NCBI GenBank assembly: GCA_026168455.1
Contig: CM047430.1
Location: forward strand, 70,967,044-71,031,043
Reading direction: 5' to 3'
DNA length: 64,000 bases
From: Theocolax elegans
Taxonomy: Eukaryota > Arthropoda > Insecta > Hymenoptera > Cerocephalidae
Numbering within the stretch: position 1 is the stretch's first letter; every line of letters starts with the position of its first letter. The position numbers and the translations under genes were made by a program. Below are positions 10,370 to 22,077 of this stretch, in pieces. The notes under the pieces were generated by a model. That model was not told the origin of the DNA, made no database searches, and worked only from the letters and a program-made list of their open reading frames with translations.

Positions 10370-11799
10370 TTAAGAAAAATTAAGAAAAAAGTAATTATAA
10401 TATTTGAAAAGACAAATATATTTAAGTAATACAAAATCATCATATTCTTAGAATTCTCGGACACAATAAATTTGTTATGTTTATTTAACGTTCAAGTCCA
10501 AATTTTTCAAGTTTAAGAAAAAAGTTTTTTGTTTAATTTTATTTAAAAATTTTAATTCCATTTTAATTTAAAATTTTAGAATAATTTGGACATATTGAAA
10601 ACATGCTTTACAGGGTTTGACGTTTAGATTATTTTAAAAATTTTATTTTTGTGTGTGGTAAATATTTTTTACTGTTTTATATTTTTTATATCAAATTTTG
10701 TTATAAAAATATTAGTTTTTTTTAACAAATAAAATTTTTTATTATAATTCTTTTTTTTATTCGATTTTTTGTATTAAAAAATAAATAAAAAAAGAAAATT
10801 GTTATAAATAAATATTTTTGTAAAAAAATAAAAAAAATTTGAAATCAAATTAGGATACGGGACGCGGGTTTCATAAAATGCGATATACATTATACTTATG
10901 TGTATATGATGACGCTGATGGCACTATTTAAACGGACAATAAATATAACGGATAGTTAGTTTATTTATTTTATTGTGTATATAAAATTATGTATATACAT
11001 TATGTGTATATATATATTACGTATACACATAGTTTTTATATGATTTTCATGAAGTTTTACTATATGATATTACAAAATAGCATTACAAAATAGCAGAAGC
11101 TGTTGTCCAGTATTTGTCCAATGTTGGCAGTGTTTGAAAATAATAGAATAATAACTATTTTTGGATGGTAAATAATTTTTATTTATTATTTAGTTAATTT
11201 ATTTATTGTATAAGATTTATATTTTATTTATTTTTGAATATATTAAGTTGCCGTAAGTTGTCAATAACTAAGTAATATTTATTTTTTTACATTTTATTTA
11301 TATTTTAAATTGTATAGAATACATTATAATTAAATTTAAAGATAATTTATATAAGATAATTATGAATTATAGGAGTAATTCACCTACTAGTCAGTTTTAA
11401 TACAAGAGTAACAATGGTAGTGAGTGGAATAATAATGGTTCAATTCAACAATAACCACGAGCCTCTTGTTTTGTATTGGGATAGTTTTGGCAATGTTTAA
11501 TCTTTCTCAAGGTTGATCTGGTATACATTAATGGTTTGTAACATTTTATTATTACATTTTTTAATTTATTATAAATTATATTAAATTTGCATTTAATGTT
11601 GTATTTATTATTTTACTATTAAAGTTCTTATTATGTAATAATAAATACAATAATTTAAAAGAATGGCACTTATAATTATTAAGACCGAGAACATATTCAG
11701 GGTAAATATATAAATTACATAGATGTTAATTTTGAAATATGCTTATAAAATTTATAATTTAAGCACAGTATAATTTTTATTTAACATTTACATGTAACA
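10370..11799. other. Very AT-rich intergenic stretch, no gene seen
   Basis: Long A and T runs, TA microsatellites near 10985-11030, and no open frame with protein-like composition. Nothing in it is recognised. Confidence 0.55.
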
Positions 11800-11800
11800 A

Positions 11801-12661
11801 TTGTTAAATTATGTAATTATGCAATATTAATTAAAGTGTTTTTCGAACATCATTAAGATTTTCAATCCATTAACTGATATTTAATGTGTTATCTTCTAAC
11901 AACTTTTATTACTTAATGTGATATTTTTTATGGTTTTGAATATTTAGCTTTATTTTCTATTACAATAATAATAGGTTTTTCTTTTTATTGTATATTTACA
12001 GAAGTAGTGCTGATACAGTTCAAACAAAGTTCAAACAAAGGTTTCTTAGTTAGTAGTTACGGTAGTGCTCCGCAATCATTGTCAACTTTTCAACATCCTA
12101 GTCATTCGTTATTGAAAGTAAACGGTTTCACTCAACAAGTGTATCATAAATATCATTCACGTTGTTTAAAAGGTAAGATATTAAAAAATCTTGAATTTAC
12201 TTTTTGTAACTAAGTTATAAATTCTTAATGTGATATTAATCATGTTGTTATATTCATCATTCATAAAATTTACATAAAGTCATTCACTTTAGAATTCATG
12301 GAATCTCTTTTTATTTCAGAGCGTAAACAACTTGGTATAGAGAAGTTACAAGAGGTGAACACACTTCCAATTTTGGTCATTTTTCTAAAAGGAGAATTTC
12401 AATTGCACTATATACGAAGAGTTTAGGACAATAGCTTATGAAGATGAATGTGAAGGATATTGTTATGGGTTTAAGTGTCTGTTTTGATTTTATAATTACG
12501 GCATAGAACAAAAATTCAGACCACAACTTTATAAAGATTTTCAAGTGGAAACAGTGAAAAATTATAAAAGTGGTAAGTGCATGTATCTACATAAGATATA
12601 TATTCAGAATTTTTAGATAGAAATTGTATTTTACGGTACAAATAAAATTTATACTTTGAAA
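11801..12661 (+). repeat. Tandem duplication, unit 1 (861 bp)
   Basis: This block and the next one (12662-13522) are nearly identical at an offset of 861 bp. It contains the two LARP1-like pseudo-exons with their intron and flanking sequence. The duplication therefore arose in genomic DNA rather than through an RNA copy. Confidence 0.92.
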
Positions 12662-14118
12662 TTGTTATATTATGTAATTATGCAATATTAATTAAAGTGT
12701 TTTTCGAACATCATTAAGATTTTCAATCCATTAACTGATATTTAATGTGTTATCTTCTAACAACTTTTATTACTTAATGTGATATTTTTTATGGTTTTGA
12801 ATATTTAGCTTTATTTTCTATTACAATAATAATAGGTTTTTCTTTTTATTGTATATTTACAGAAGTAGTGCTGATACAGTTCAAACAAAGTTCAAACAAA
12901 GGTTTCTTAGTTAGTAGTTACGGTAGTGCTCCGCAATCATTGTCAACTTTTCAACATCCTAGTCATTCGTTATTGAAAGTAAACGGTTTCACTCAACAAG
13001 TGTCATAAATATCATTCACGTTGTTTAAAAGGTAAGATATTAAAAAATCTTGAATTTACTTTTTGTAACTAAGTTATAAATTCTTAATGTGATATTAATC
13101 ATGTTGTTATATTCATCATTCATAAAATTTACATAAAGTCATTCACTTTAGAATTCATGGAATCTCCTTTTATTTCAGAGCGTAAACAACTTGGTATAGA
13201 GAAGTTACAAGAGGTGAACACACTTCCAATTTTGGTCATTTTTCTTAAAGGAGAATTTCAATTGCACTATGTACGAAGAGTTTAGGACAATAGCTTATGA
13301 AGATGAATGTGAAGGATATTGTTATGGGTTTAAGTGTCTGTTTTGATTTTATAATTACGGCATAGAACAAAAATTCAGACCACAACTTTATAAAGATTTT
13401 CAAGTGGAAACAGTGAAAAATTATAAAAGTGGTAAGTGCATTTATCTACATAAGATATATATTCAGAATTTTTAGATAGAAATTGTATTTTACGGTACAA
13501 ATAAAATTTATACTTTGAAATTGTTATATTAAAATATATTATTAAAAAATCTTAAGATAGATTACAATGTAATTGTCTATTAACAGGTATATTATTTTAT
13601 ACATACATATATTATTTTTTTAGAAAGAAAAGTATGGCTTAAACATTTTTGGAGAAGGAGAAGGAGAGTATGAAACATTTGTTTAAATTGTCCATTGTAT
13701 ATCAAAAGTATTGTAATGTAAGTTTTTATTATAGCATAAAAGAAAATAATTTTTTGTACGAGTATGAAAATGTAGTGCATTTAAATGATGAATTCACACC
13801 AGTTGGGTACCTGAATTTCAAAAAAAGTACGCCTTCAAAATAAAATGTTAGATAGGAATCATTTTTTAGTAACAATAATAATAATTTCAATATTTTACTT
13901 TCCTTTTAAACATAAATATAAATAATTTTAGAATGGTGTACAAAATTTGACACTTCAAGAAAGACTGAAAAATTGGCGGTTAAGGCGTCACTTGACTATA
14001 TTTCTGAAATAGTTGGACCAGATTTACAAGATGATAGCAATTTATCAGATGACGAAAATGATGAACCAGAGAAATATATTAAAGACTTACATACAACAAA
14101 TACTGATAAAAGAAAATG
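12002..14118 (+). pseudogene. LARP1-like pseudogene, DM15 region, two exons tandemly duplicated
   Basis: Exon a (12002-12172, copy 12863-13031) encodes FQHPSHSLLKVNGFTQQVYH and RCLK, the start of the LARP1 DM15 domain that binds the mRNA cap and TOP motif. Exon b (12320-12572, copy 13179-13431) continues with ERKQLGI and, in shifted frames, YEEFRTIAYED and YKDFQVETV. Splice consensus is intact, so this is a duplicated genomic gene copy, not a retrocopy. Breaks: an indel frameshift in exon b near the EFRT segment; an in-frame TGA at 12485-12487, repeated at 13344-13346, where LARP1 usually has Arg; and in copy 2 a 2-base deletion near 13003. A third exon (from about 13624) keeps YGLKHFW, like the DM15 YGLEKFW, again out of frame. 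A final frame at 13931-14118 (VGPDLQDDSNLSDDENDEPE) is acidic and not recognised, and may not belong. The N-terminal La module is absent. Confidence 0.85.
12662..13522 (+). repeat. Tandem duplication, unit 2 (861 bp)
   Basis: Second copy of the block at 11801-12661. It differs by scattered substitutions and a 2-base deletion near 13003, which shifts the frame of the first pseudo-exon, and it keeps ATG where unit 1 has ATA in the second pseudo-exon. The units thus share old mutations and also carry private ones. Confidence 0.92.
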
Positions 14119-14164
14119 ATATTACATCAACAATAATTATACAATAGAAGTCAACTTTTTAACG

Positions 14165-15060
14165 TTTTTTCATATTTTTTTGATTACTTTAACCGATTTT
14201 CTATGTTTATCTTCGAAAATATTGTTTTGAGCGTTAAGTGTATTATAGAAAAAAGGTTTATTATTTTAATACGATCATTTTGTTCATTAAAAGTTTTTCA
14301 CTAAAAACAATACATTTCGTTTTATTGCGAAAAAACGTGTTTTTTTGTGCTTTTTTCATTATTTTAACCGTTTTTCTATGTCTTCGCCTCGGCCGACAAT
14401 TACATATGATCTGAGACATTTCTTATTTTACTGGCCATGGTATGTAATATACTATTTGAGCGTTAAGTGTATTATAGAAAAAAGGTTTATTATTTTAATA
14501 CGATCATTTTGTTCATTAAAAGTTTTTCACTAAAAACAATACATTTCGTTTTATTGCGAAAAAACGTGTTTTTTTGTGCTCTTTTCATTATTTTGACCGT
14601 TTTTCTATGCTTATCTTCGAAAATATTGTTTTGAGTGTTAAGTGTATTATAGAAAAAAGGTTTATTATTTTAATACGATCATTTTGTTCATTAAAAGTTT
14701 TTCACTAAAAACAATACATTTCGTTTTATTGCGAAAAAACGTGTTTTTTTGTGCTGTTTTCATTATTTTGACCGTTTTTCTATGTTTATCTTCGAAAATA
14801 TTGTTTTGAGCGTTAAATGTACAATAGGAAAAAGTTTTGTTATTTTGAGACGAACATTTCGTTCCTTAAAAGCTTTTCAGTAAAAACAATACATTTCGTT
14901 TTATTGCGAAAAAACGTGTTTTTTTGTGCTGTTTTCATTATTTTGACCGTTTTTCTATGTTTATCTTCGAAAATATTGTTTTGAGCGTTAAGTGTACAAT
15001 AGGAAAAAGTTTTGTTATTTTGAGACGAACACTTCGTCCCTATAAAGTTTTTATGTAGGA
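14165..15060 (+). repeat. Tandem array of about five units, roughly 175 bp each
   Basis: Anchor words CATTATTTTGACCG, CTTCGAAAATATTG, GAGCGTTAAGTGTA and GCGAAAAAACGTG recur in order. Unit starts are at about 14171, 14357, 14586, 14761 and 14936, giving spacings of 186, 229, 175 and 175 bp. The second unit is longer because its start holds a stretch (about 14380-14448) not found in the others. The last two units share extra variants, such as AATAGGAAAAAGTTTTG, so they derive from a later duplication. A diverged relative lies at 30620-30930. Confidence 0.88.
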
Positions 15061-15415
15061 TTAATACATTTCAAGATAATGCTACAAAAGCGTTTCTAAG
15101 GAATTAAAAATAATGCCATAACTTAAAGTGTTTCAGTGCTATATATCTGAAAATAGGACCATTATCTAATTACATTATGACGAAGTTACCCTGTGAATCT
15201 CAACTAAATCGGTAAAAAATTGACTGAGTTATCTTTGATACATGATTACATACAAACATACATCCATACATACATTTTAGGGAGGGCCTTAAATGAATTC
15301 TAATACACATAAATTTCTCTTACAAACTATTATCTAGTATATTTTGATGCATCACACATTTTGCGATTATGAAAATGTAAGGCTCTCCCGTGTAGTGGTC
15401 GTGCCTAAATATAGG
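15061..15415 (+). repeat. Unique tail of the 175-bp-array element, copy 1
   Basis: Words shared in order with 30940-31295: GAAAATAGGACCA, CCCTGT then AAT, GAGTTAT, CATCCATACATACATTTTAG, CACA then TTTTGCGAT, GTAAGGC and CGTGCCTAAA. The ordered match between two loci 16 kb apart shows a dispersed family whose members pair a tandem array with this tail. The boundary is set by loss of similarity after CGTGCCTAAA. Confidence 0.75.
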
Positions 15416-16912
15416 GAAATTCCACCAACTACAGTGGACAAAGAGTAAATTGTGCCTGCTTTATTTCAAAAGTAAAACTTTTAGTTCGGAATAATTATCG
15501 ATAAATATATATTATGCACATATATTCATATCACCGAACGTTCAATTCATTTTGATTTAAATTATTGAATATAATTGAATCATGATTCAATTGTGCGATT
15601 CAAGTGAATCGGATTTGTGAATCAAAATTCATTTTTTTGCAATTTACCTAAATAAAATGTGCGTAGTAAATTTGCAAAAGACTTTCGGTTTTATGTTTTT
15701 TTTTCAAATACGGAAATTAAATATTATTATTTAATATTAATTTATATTTATTACCCAGAATATAAAATTACAAATATTAGTGTTTAATCATAAATTAATC
15801 ACATTGATTTTTATTAGAAGTATTAATAAATTTTACTATATGTAAACGACTAATTCCATTGATTTATAATTGATCAAAAAACTGTCAGTACAAAACAACG
15901 TAGTCATTATTTTTAATAGAATATTTTTCTCAGTGTAATTATACTTGTTTATGTAATATTAAAAAAAAGCGGAATTAAACGAGGTTGTTAATATTTTACG
16001 AGGCTTGTTAAAAAACCCCCTCGAAACGTCTATAAATAAGTCGGGGTAAAATGTTTGCTTTATGAAAAATAAAAAAATTGGCTTATCACCCTCAAAGGAC
16101 ACGGCGAGATGCAGGAACGCGTACATCAGAAAAGATTCTCCCCGCGGCAATCCTTTATTTAGCGATGAAATTGAGTAAAACGATTCCCTTCTGTAGATTC
16201 AGCGAGGTTAAACTCTTTACTCGGCTGCGACGTATAAATCGAGATCACGATGATGCGAACCGGAATGCAGCACGACCAGATGTTGCGCTTCTCGGTTAAT
16301 TGCTCTTCTTGTCAATTAGCACATCCTTGGATAATTGACAAATAGTTGCCGATTGAATTTACAAAAAGAAATCGTGGCCTCCACTTGGAATTCTAAGACT
16401 ATACTCTACTCGTTTCTATTATATAGAATTTAATCGCGCTCGTATTTTGATGTTTATGTCGGGGTTTTTCTACTTGTTGTTCAATCTTATTATTTCATAA
16501 ATATATATAAACAGTTGGAGATAAATTTGTAGCTTAAATATTTTGCGGTACGTTATTTGATAACGGTAGACTCTTAAATAACTGTTTTTTTTATGTGTTT
16601 ATTTATCTATTTTAATTTTATTTTCTTTAAAGCGTCAGGATTGTCTGTACTGCGAAAAAGTATTTTGATAAAATTTATGATAATATATAGTAATTATTAA
16701 AATTTACACTGCAATCTTTTTAACTTGCGATAAAAATAGAGATGATCCTAATATATTTTTGCATTTTTGTGTGTTATATCAGTGCGTGAAAAACAATATT
16801 TATTAAATCGCAGAGTTTAGTTTTTTACACTTATACGTTTCTTTTCACGATTAATTCCAAAAATCTAGTAAAAGCAACTGGTGTGACGATGCACATTCGT
16901 TGCATAATATCC
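15416..16912. other. Intergenic; GAATC-rich repeat patch, no gene seen
   Basis: At 15535-15640 GATTCAA, GAATC and their complements recur as in 8270-8720. From 16080 to 16300 the DNA is less AT-rich and open on the plus strand for 73 codons, but the frame has no recognisable feature. The rest is plain AT-rich sequence. Confidence 0.5.
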
Positions 16913-17455
16913 CGAGTAAAAATAATTAGTCTGGTACTACTCTAGGAAATTAAGTCTAGATGAAGTCTTGCAGTAATCTGGAGTTGTAGATTACCCCAGA
17001 CTTTTACTTTTTCCTAGATTTACAAACTTTAAATTATTGAAAATCATTTAAAAAAATTAGATTCTGAGGGAATTTTACCACGCATCTTTCTGTTCAGAGT
17101 TTTAATTTGTACTTTTGTCATAGTGTTAAAATCATCAGGTTATATTTTGTAAAACTTGTTGCATTTGATTTAACCCGAATTTGACGCTACGATGAAAACA
17201 AAAATAGTTCAGTTGTTAGAGAGCAAGCCTCCAAACCTAAAAGTCTGAGGTTTGAATCTTTCAAATTTGTCATTTAATTGTTTTCAATAATTTTAATTTT
17301 AGAAGTATGTGAAAAAGTCTGGCATTGAGTCTAGAAATTTTTATAAAGCAAAAATGTATAGGATAGTCTCCAACGCTAGACTACTCGAAGACTTCATCTA
17401 GACGTATTTTCCTAGACTTTCTCCCAGACTAGTGTGAAACTCATTTTTTTACTCG
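16913..17455. mobile_element. Terminal-inverted-repeat element, 543 bp, non-autonomous
   Basis: The left end (16913-16977) and the complement of the right end (17386-17455) both begin CGAGTAAAAA and share AGTCTGG, CTCTAGGAAA or GTCTAGGAAA, and GTCTAGATGAAGTC in order, giving imperfect inverted repeats of about 65-70 bp. There is no transposase frame inside. Target-site duplications were not resolved. It lies 37 bp from the pogo-like element that follows. Confidence 0.75.
17198..17270 (+). repeat. tRNA-like segment, possible SINE head or tRNA relic
   Basis: TAGTTCAGTTG at 17205-17215 fits the RNA polymerase III A box, and GGTTTGAATC at 17249-17258 fits the B box with one or two changes. A D-arm (GTTC and GAGC around AGTTGTTAGA) can pair, and a weak acceptor stem is possible. 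The anticodon arm is poor, so this is not a functional tRNA gene. It sits inside the inverted-repeat element at 16913-17455. Confidence 0.4.
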
Positions 17456-17492
17456 ATTTCTATTATATTACTAGAAAAAATAATTTTTACTA

Positions 17493-18439
17493 GGGGAAGC
17501 CCGGGCAAGACGGACCCCTTAAGGAAAAACGAATAAAAAATGGACTATACAACAAAATATACGATCAATAAAATTTTTTTCGTGAAGTAGGAATCAGAAC
17601 AAAGAAGTACGTGCAAGTATATCGATATATTATAACTTAAGCATATAATAAAAAATTGTTGAAAAAATTGTGAAATTTCGAGGCTTTCAAAAATGCCCGG
17701 GCAAAACGGACACCCTCAGGAAAAATCAATAAAAATTGGTTAAATAAGGAATTTTGAACATATTTATATTTTTAAACATCATTTACTAACAAAAATAGAT
17801 TAATATATAAATTACTTTTATAGAAACATTAACAGTAAAGAAAAGAAAAATTTTTTTTATAAATAGTACATTAATCGTCGCATTCTTCGCAAAAATAACT
17901 ACCGTATTCTTTGTATGGTGAACAATTTTCATGAGCCCACTTTTTACACTGATTTCATTGAATCCAATCTTCAGTGGGAGGCTCTACATATTTCTCATAA
18001 CAAATTAAACAATAGAAATCTTTATGAATGAATAATTGCCATATGACCGTCTTGCCCGGACCATCTTGCCCGGAATGGATATAATGACTTTTTTATAAAA
18101 AATTAGTAAAAAACAAAATTAATATGGGCTCTAACCTGTGTCTTTTTTTAAAACTAGTTAAATACAATAGCCTGACACTATTTATTTATTAATTTAATAA
18201 TTTGTGTGAAAAATAAGTTTACTTTCTTACCTTGATAACATCGTAAGGATTCAGACGAAAAACAATATTTATGTTTTTCGACGATGTTACCATCGAGACC
18301 GGCGCGGACGTACTGAAATTTAAATACTAGTAACACAAACAATATACTTGAATTTTTTCGGAATTTTCCGAACAGCCATATTAGAAATAGAGGGGGGTGA
18401 CCGTCTTGCCCAGTATGACCGTCTTGCCCGGACTTCCCC
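17493..18439. mobile_element. pogo-like (Tc1/mariner superfamily) element, 947 bp, defective
   Basis: The ends GGGGAAGCCCGGGCAAGACG and, complemented, GGGGAAGTCCGGGCAAGACG form inverted repeats with one mismatch. TA dinucleotides flank both ends (17491-17492 and 18440-18441), the target duplication of this superfamily. The core GGGCAA then GACGG recurs inside, directly near 17697 and inverted near 18050, 18060 and 18402, perhaps as transposase binding sites. The only coding remnant is the C-terminal zinc-finger piece at 17871-18038 on the minus strand; the DDE catalytic domain is missing. Confidence 0.85.
17871..18038 (-). pseudogene. C-terminal zinc-finger fragment of a pogo/jerky-type transposase
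   Basis: The minus-strand frame reads DFYCLICYEKYVEPPTEDWI, then an in-frame TGA where the family has Cys, then NQC, KKWAHENC and FCEECDD before a TAA stop. This CxxC, WAHxxC, CxxC pattern is the PHD-like C-terminal finger found after the DDE domain in many insect pogo-type transposases. The fragment is broken both by the stop in the finger and by lack of everything upstream, so it is non-functional. Confidence 0.75.
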
Positions 18440-18441
18440 TA

Positions 18442-19603
18442 TACCTTTTTCTCAGTCGAATAATAAAATTATTGCTATTTAAAGGTTATCACCTTTATGG
18501 CACAATTAGTTAATCGTTTGCCGCCACAGCAAAACGGTATAGTAAAATCGATAAAAAATATTTATCCGTACAATTGACGTATATACGTACACGTATAAGT
18601 ATATATATACAGAGACACGAAATCACAAATGATAGAAAGAGGTAAAGCCATCGGAACGCCACACCTATAGAAATAATACGAAAAGCCAAAGCGCAACTCG
18701 ATTAATGGATCGTAGCGTGGCAAAGGCACACGTTCGCGATTGCAAAAGAAAAAAAGAGGATTGAGCGTAAAAGCCCTGTAGGGTCACACCATCTTGCAGG
18801 GTATATATAGATATATAGATATATATACGTGCTGGGGGCAAACCCGTGATTATACGCGCGGCTCGCGCCAACCTCCCTTTCTCTCTCCTCGTGGCAATAA
18901 AACTTCCAAGATTCTCGTCGCTCCATACCAATATACATACAGCAGTCTATACTCGGTGAGGAAGAGAACAACCGGGCCTTTTATTATGGATGAGCTTTAG
19001 TCGTACTCGAGCAACCAAGACGAGACGGATGAGATATATAGAGAGATGGGAGATCGAGAGAAAGAGACTCGATTCTCAAGGCGCATCAACGAAATTAATG
19101 AAATTTATATATATATATATACATACCACCAACGCGCGCGTATCATCGCGACTTTGTTACCCTAATCCTTTATGCATGAATTTATACAATATTTTCACCG
19201 GTATACCTATACATATGCATATACAATTAGATATTTTTTATTTAATTAATTACGTTATATCTATAACAGCTTAATTTTCATCTCTAAATTTCAGTCGCGC
19301 GTATCGACCACCTTAGGCTACTTATATTACTCGGTGGTCTGAATAAAAAAAGAGTAATTTCGCAATACACGTCCGATCGGGGCACGCGCGTACACACCAA
19401 CACGGCGCGAGATAAAACCCCGCAGTGGACATAAAACGAAAGAAAAAAAAAAGAATGCAACCTCGCGCACGGTTTGAGAAAGGGTATAAACGTTGCGGCA
19501 TAAGGAAAGAAGATTTCTCCCTCCTTTCTCTCTCTTTCTCTGTCTTTCTCTCTCATTACCCGGTAATAACCCGTAATAACGTGAATTTGATGCGCGCCCG
19601 GAG

Positions 19604-19643
<40 letters not shown>

Positions 19644-20650
19644 TTGCACGTATAAAGGTATATACGTATATACGTATATATATATACGTGCACACGTAGA
19701 GGCAATCGATCCTTTTCTTCCTTCGGGCGTTTTTAATGAATCGCAACGAACCGCTGCACTTTTGTATATTCCACGCGCGCTCCTCTTTTCCTTTTTTAAT
19801 CCCCGCGTGTCGAATACATTCGACTAACGGAGGTGGAGCGCTATATACGCGCGAACACCTGCGCGCCCTTGAAAATTGCACGTATATATATATGCATGTG
19901 TGCACACATCCACATTCGCGATTAATTTATATGAAACGTATAATGAATATTCTTGGTCCCCTCCTACCTGTATATACCCCCGTCTATATGTATATATATA
20001 TTTTACTTTTATTTTTTATTTACCAAATTGAATTTTTGGTTGCGCGGGATAATATACCTCGCGAGTTTCGAAGAATTGAATGTGACGTTATGGTTGACGC
20101 CTTGTAACGTTTATCGGCTACCTAGCGACGCTTTTGCTTTATGGCTCAATATATTTTCCGCCTATGTAATTTCGATTAAACTATATAGTTTTACATTTTA
20201 TTATGTATACGTATATGTATATGTATATGTACGATGGCACGCTCGGTGGCACGTCGGTGTACGAGTGAACGTTGTACGAAATAATAAAAGTTTTTACGCA
20301 GGTTAAACTATACACATTTTTATTAAAAACTAAGTTACTCCACGTGAAAAGGTTGGGATTGGAGTTATAGTCTTTTACACTAACTCGGATAAGGAAAATA
20401 AATAAATATAACGTTTTTTTATTATACAAAAGTACTTTATTATTATTCCTTTTCGATTATACAACTATAAAAGATAATAAAACCACCGAAGGTTGAAACA
20501 TTTTAATATAATAAAACGAACAATTTCGAACGAGAGAATTTCTGGTTATAGAAAAATAGGGTATATAAAAACGATATCGTTATACACATTTGAGAGATAA
20601 AAAAGTAGATCGAGGATAAATACCAAAGTGATACCGAAAGAGGAAGCCAC
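18442..20650. other. Intergenic; microsatellites, no gene seen
   Basis: Repeated TATACGTATA-type tracts, a GA run at 19607-19640 and pyrimidine runs near 19520-19555. Open frames up to 192 codons on the minus strand here consist of Ser/Leu/Arg/Tyr translations of these repeats, so I reject them as genes. Confidence 0.6.
19607..19640. repeat. (GA)n microsatellite
   Basis: Uninterrupted GA repeat of about 17 units. Confidence 0.9.
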
Positions 20651-20972
20651 CAATCTACTTGTTAGAGCGACCGAACCATCAACATTTTTAAAATAATTCC
20701 CATCGCATGAAACTCGAAGGCGCGCGCGCTCGCTGCCCGCTCGGTTGCCCGCTCGGTCGCTCGCGTTCTCTCCCTTATATACCTCGCAAAAAGTTCGCGA
20801 ATCGGAGACGGACAGACGCGCGGCCTCGCGAAATTCCTCGGCGACAAGTCACCACGGGGTTTTTCTTGCGCGCACTCGTAAAAAGTGAAAAGGAATCGCC
20901 GCGTTTATACTGTGGCTTAGGGGAAAAAGCGCGACGAAATCGAGGAGCAAAAAGTTTTTGCAACCTTAGCGT

Positions 20973-21007
20973 GTATGTATGTATGTATGTATGTATGTAT
21001 GTATGTA
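20973..21007. repeat. (GTAT)n microsatellite
   Basis: Eight to nine tandem GTAT units. Confidence 0.9.
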
Positions 21008-21140
21008 GGTATATATACACGGAAGGCCTCGAAATCTTTTCCCTTCAGTTCGGTCTGGCATGACGGCGTCGGCGGGACTCGGGGAGCGGCACATGCGCGG
21101 CTAATTACAATCCTCTTTGATGAGCCGCCCCGGCGCTCGT

Positions 21141-21223
21141 TCCTCCTCCTTATTCTCCTCCTCCTCCTCCTCCTCCTCCTCTTTCTCCTCTTCCTTCTTC
21201 GCCTTCTTCGCCTTCTTCTTCTC
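21141..21223. repeat. (CTC)n/(CTT)n pyrimidine tract
   Basis: A long triplet-repeat pyrimidine run that produces poly-Leu frames. Confidence 0.88.
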
Positions 21224-21500
21224 CGTCTTTGCCTTCTCTTAGTCTCTTGTAGATCCTTTTCTTCCTTCTAGCTTCTCGTCTACCGCGCTCTTCGTTTTGG
21301 TCCAACTCGCCCGAGAGAGTACACAGCCTAATGTACCCTCCGCGATTCTCCGATTGGCACTTGATTTTTTAACACTGCAATTAGTCGTAACGGCTGGCTT
21401 TATCGTGGATCTAAGCTCTTATTTGCGACCGACTCCGCGGTCTAATACTCGGGATTGACATTTTTTTCGGCTCGCCGAAAGTGACACTTTCAAGCGAGAG

Positions 21501-22077
21501 GAGAAAAAAGATTAAAATAACTGTATCAAAAATAATTATTATTAAAAAAAATATTCATATATAAATAGATTATATCGTTTGTAACGTACACGCATATATA
21601 GCGGCTGTATTAGAGTTCAGAACATTATTATGTTTTTATCTACATCCAAGAAAAAATAATAATACAATGACAATATATATCAACCCTTACATTACATATA
21701 TATATACATGTTTTTAATTTTTCCAGTGCACATTGCAGATAAAGTCCAATTAGCACGGCGTGTTATAATTACATTAAGCACATAATTCCATCATACTTCC
21801 TGTATAATACTGTATACATCGCTAGTATACATATATACCTACAAAGTTGAGCTATACATTATTTTCTCATGTTACACACAGGGGAAGTCATTATTGTAGT
21901 TCATTAAATATTGTAATTATTATGCACGTTTTAAAAGTAAAGTTATTCGACGGTAGTGCTGGAAACTAATGTAAAACGTGAGTGGAATATTTCACGCAAT
22001 CAAAAGGTTATTCGAGCCAAGATACTGAACCCTACTCTGATAATGCATAACATTCAAATTTATTTAATACTCGAGTA
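21501..22077. other. AT-rich intergenic, nothing recognised
   Basis: TA-rich sequence with a short TATATA tract near 21699. No gene or repeat was identified. Confidence 0.5.

Larger units (their letters stand above)
20651..21500. other. CpG-rich patch with simple repeats, no gene identified
   Basis: Compared with its surroundings this stretch is rich in CG dinucleotides (for example GGCGCGCGCGC at 20720). Such patches mark promoters or first exons in insects with heterogeneous base composition, and the Frizzled exon below lies in one. No coding exon with splice sites was found here. Confidence 0.45.

Noticed and set aside
19284..19905. Minus-strand frames of 121 and 192 codons rich in Ser, Leu and Arg
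   Set aside because: They are translations of GA/CT and TATA repeats; two overlapping frames are open for the same reason.
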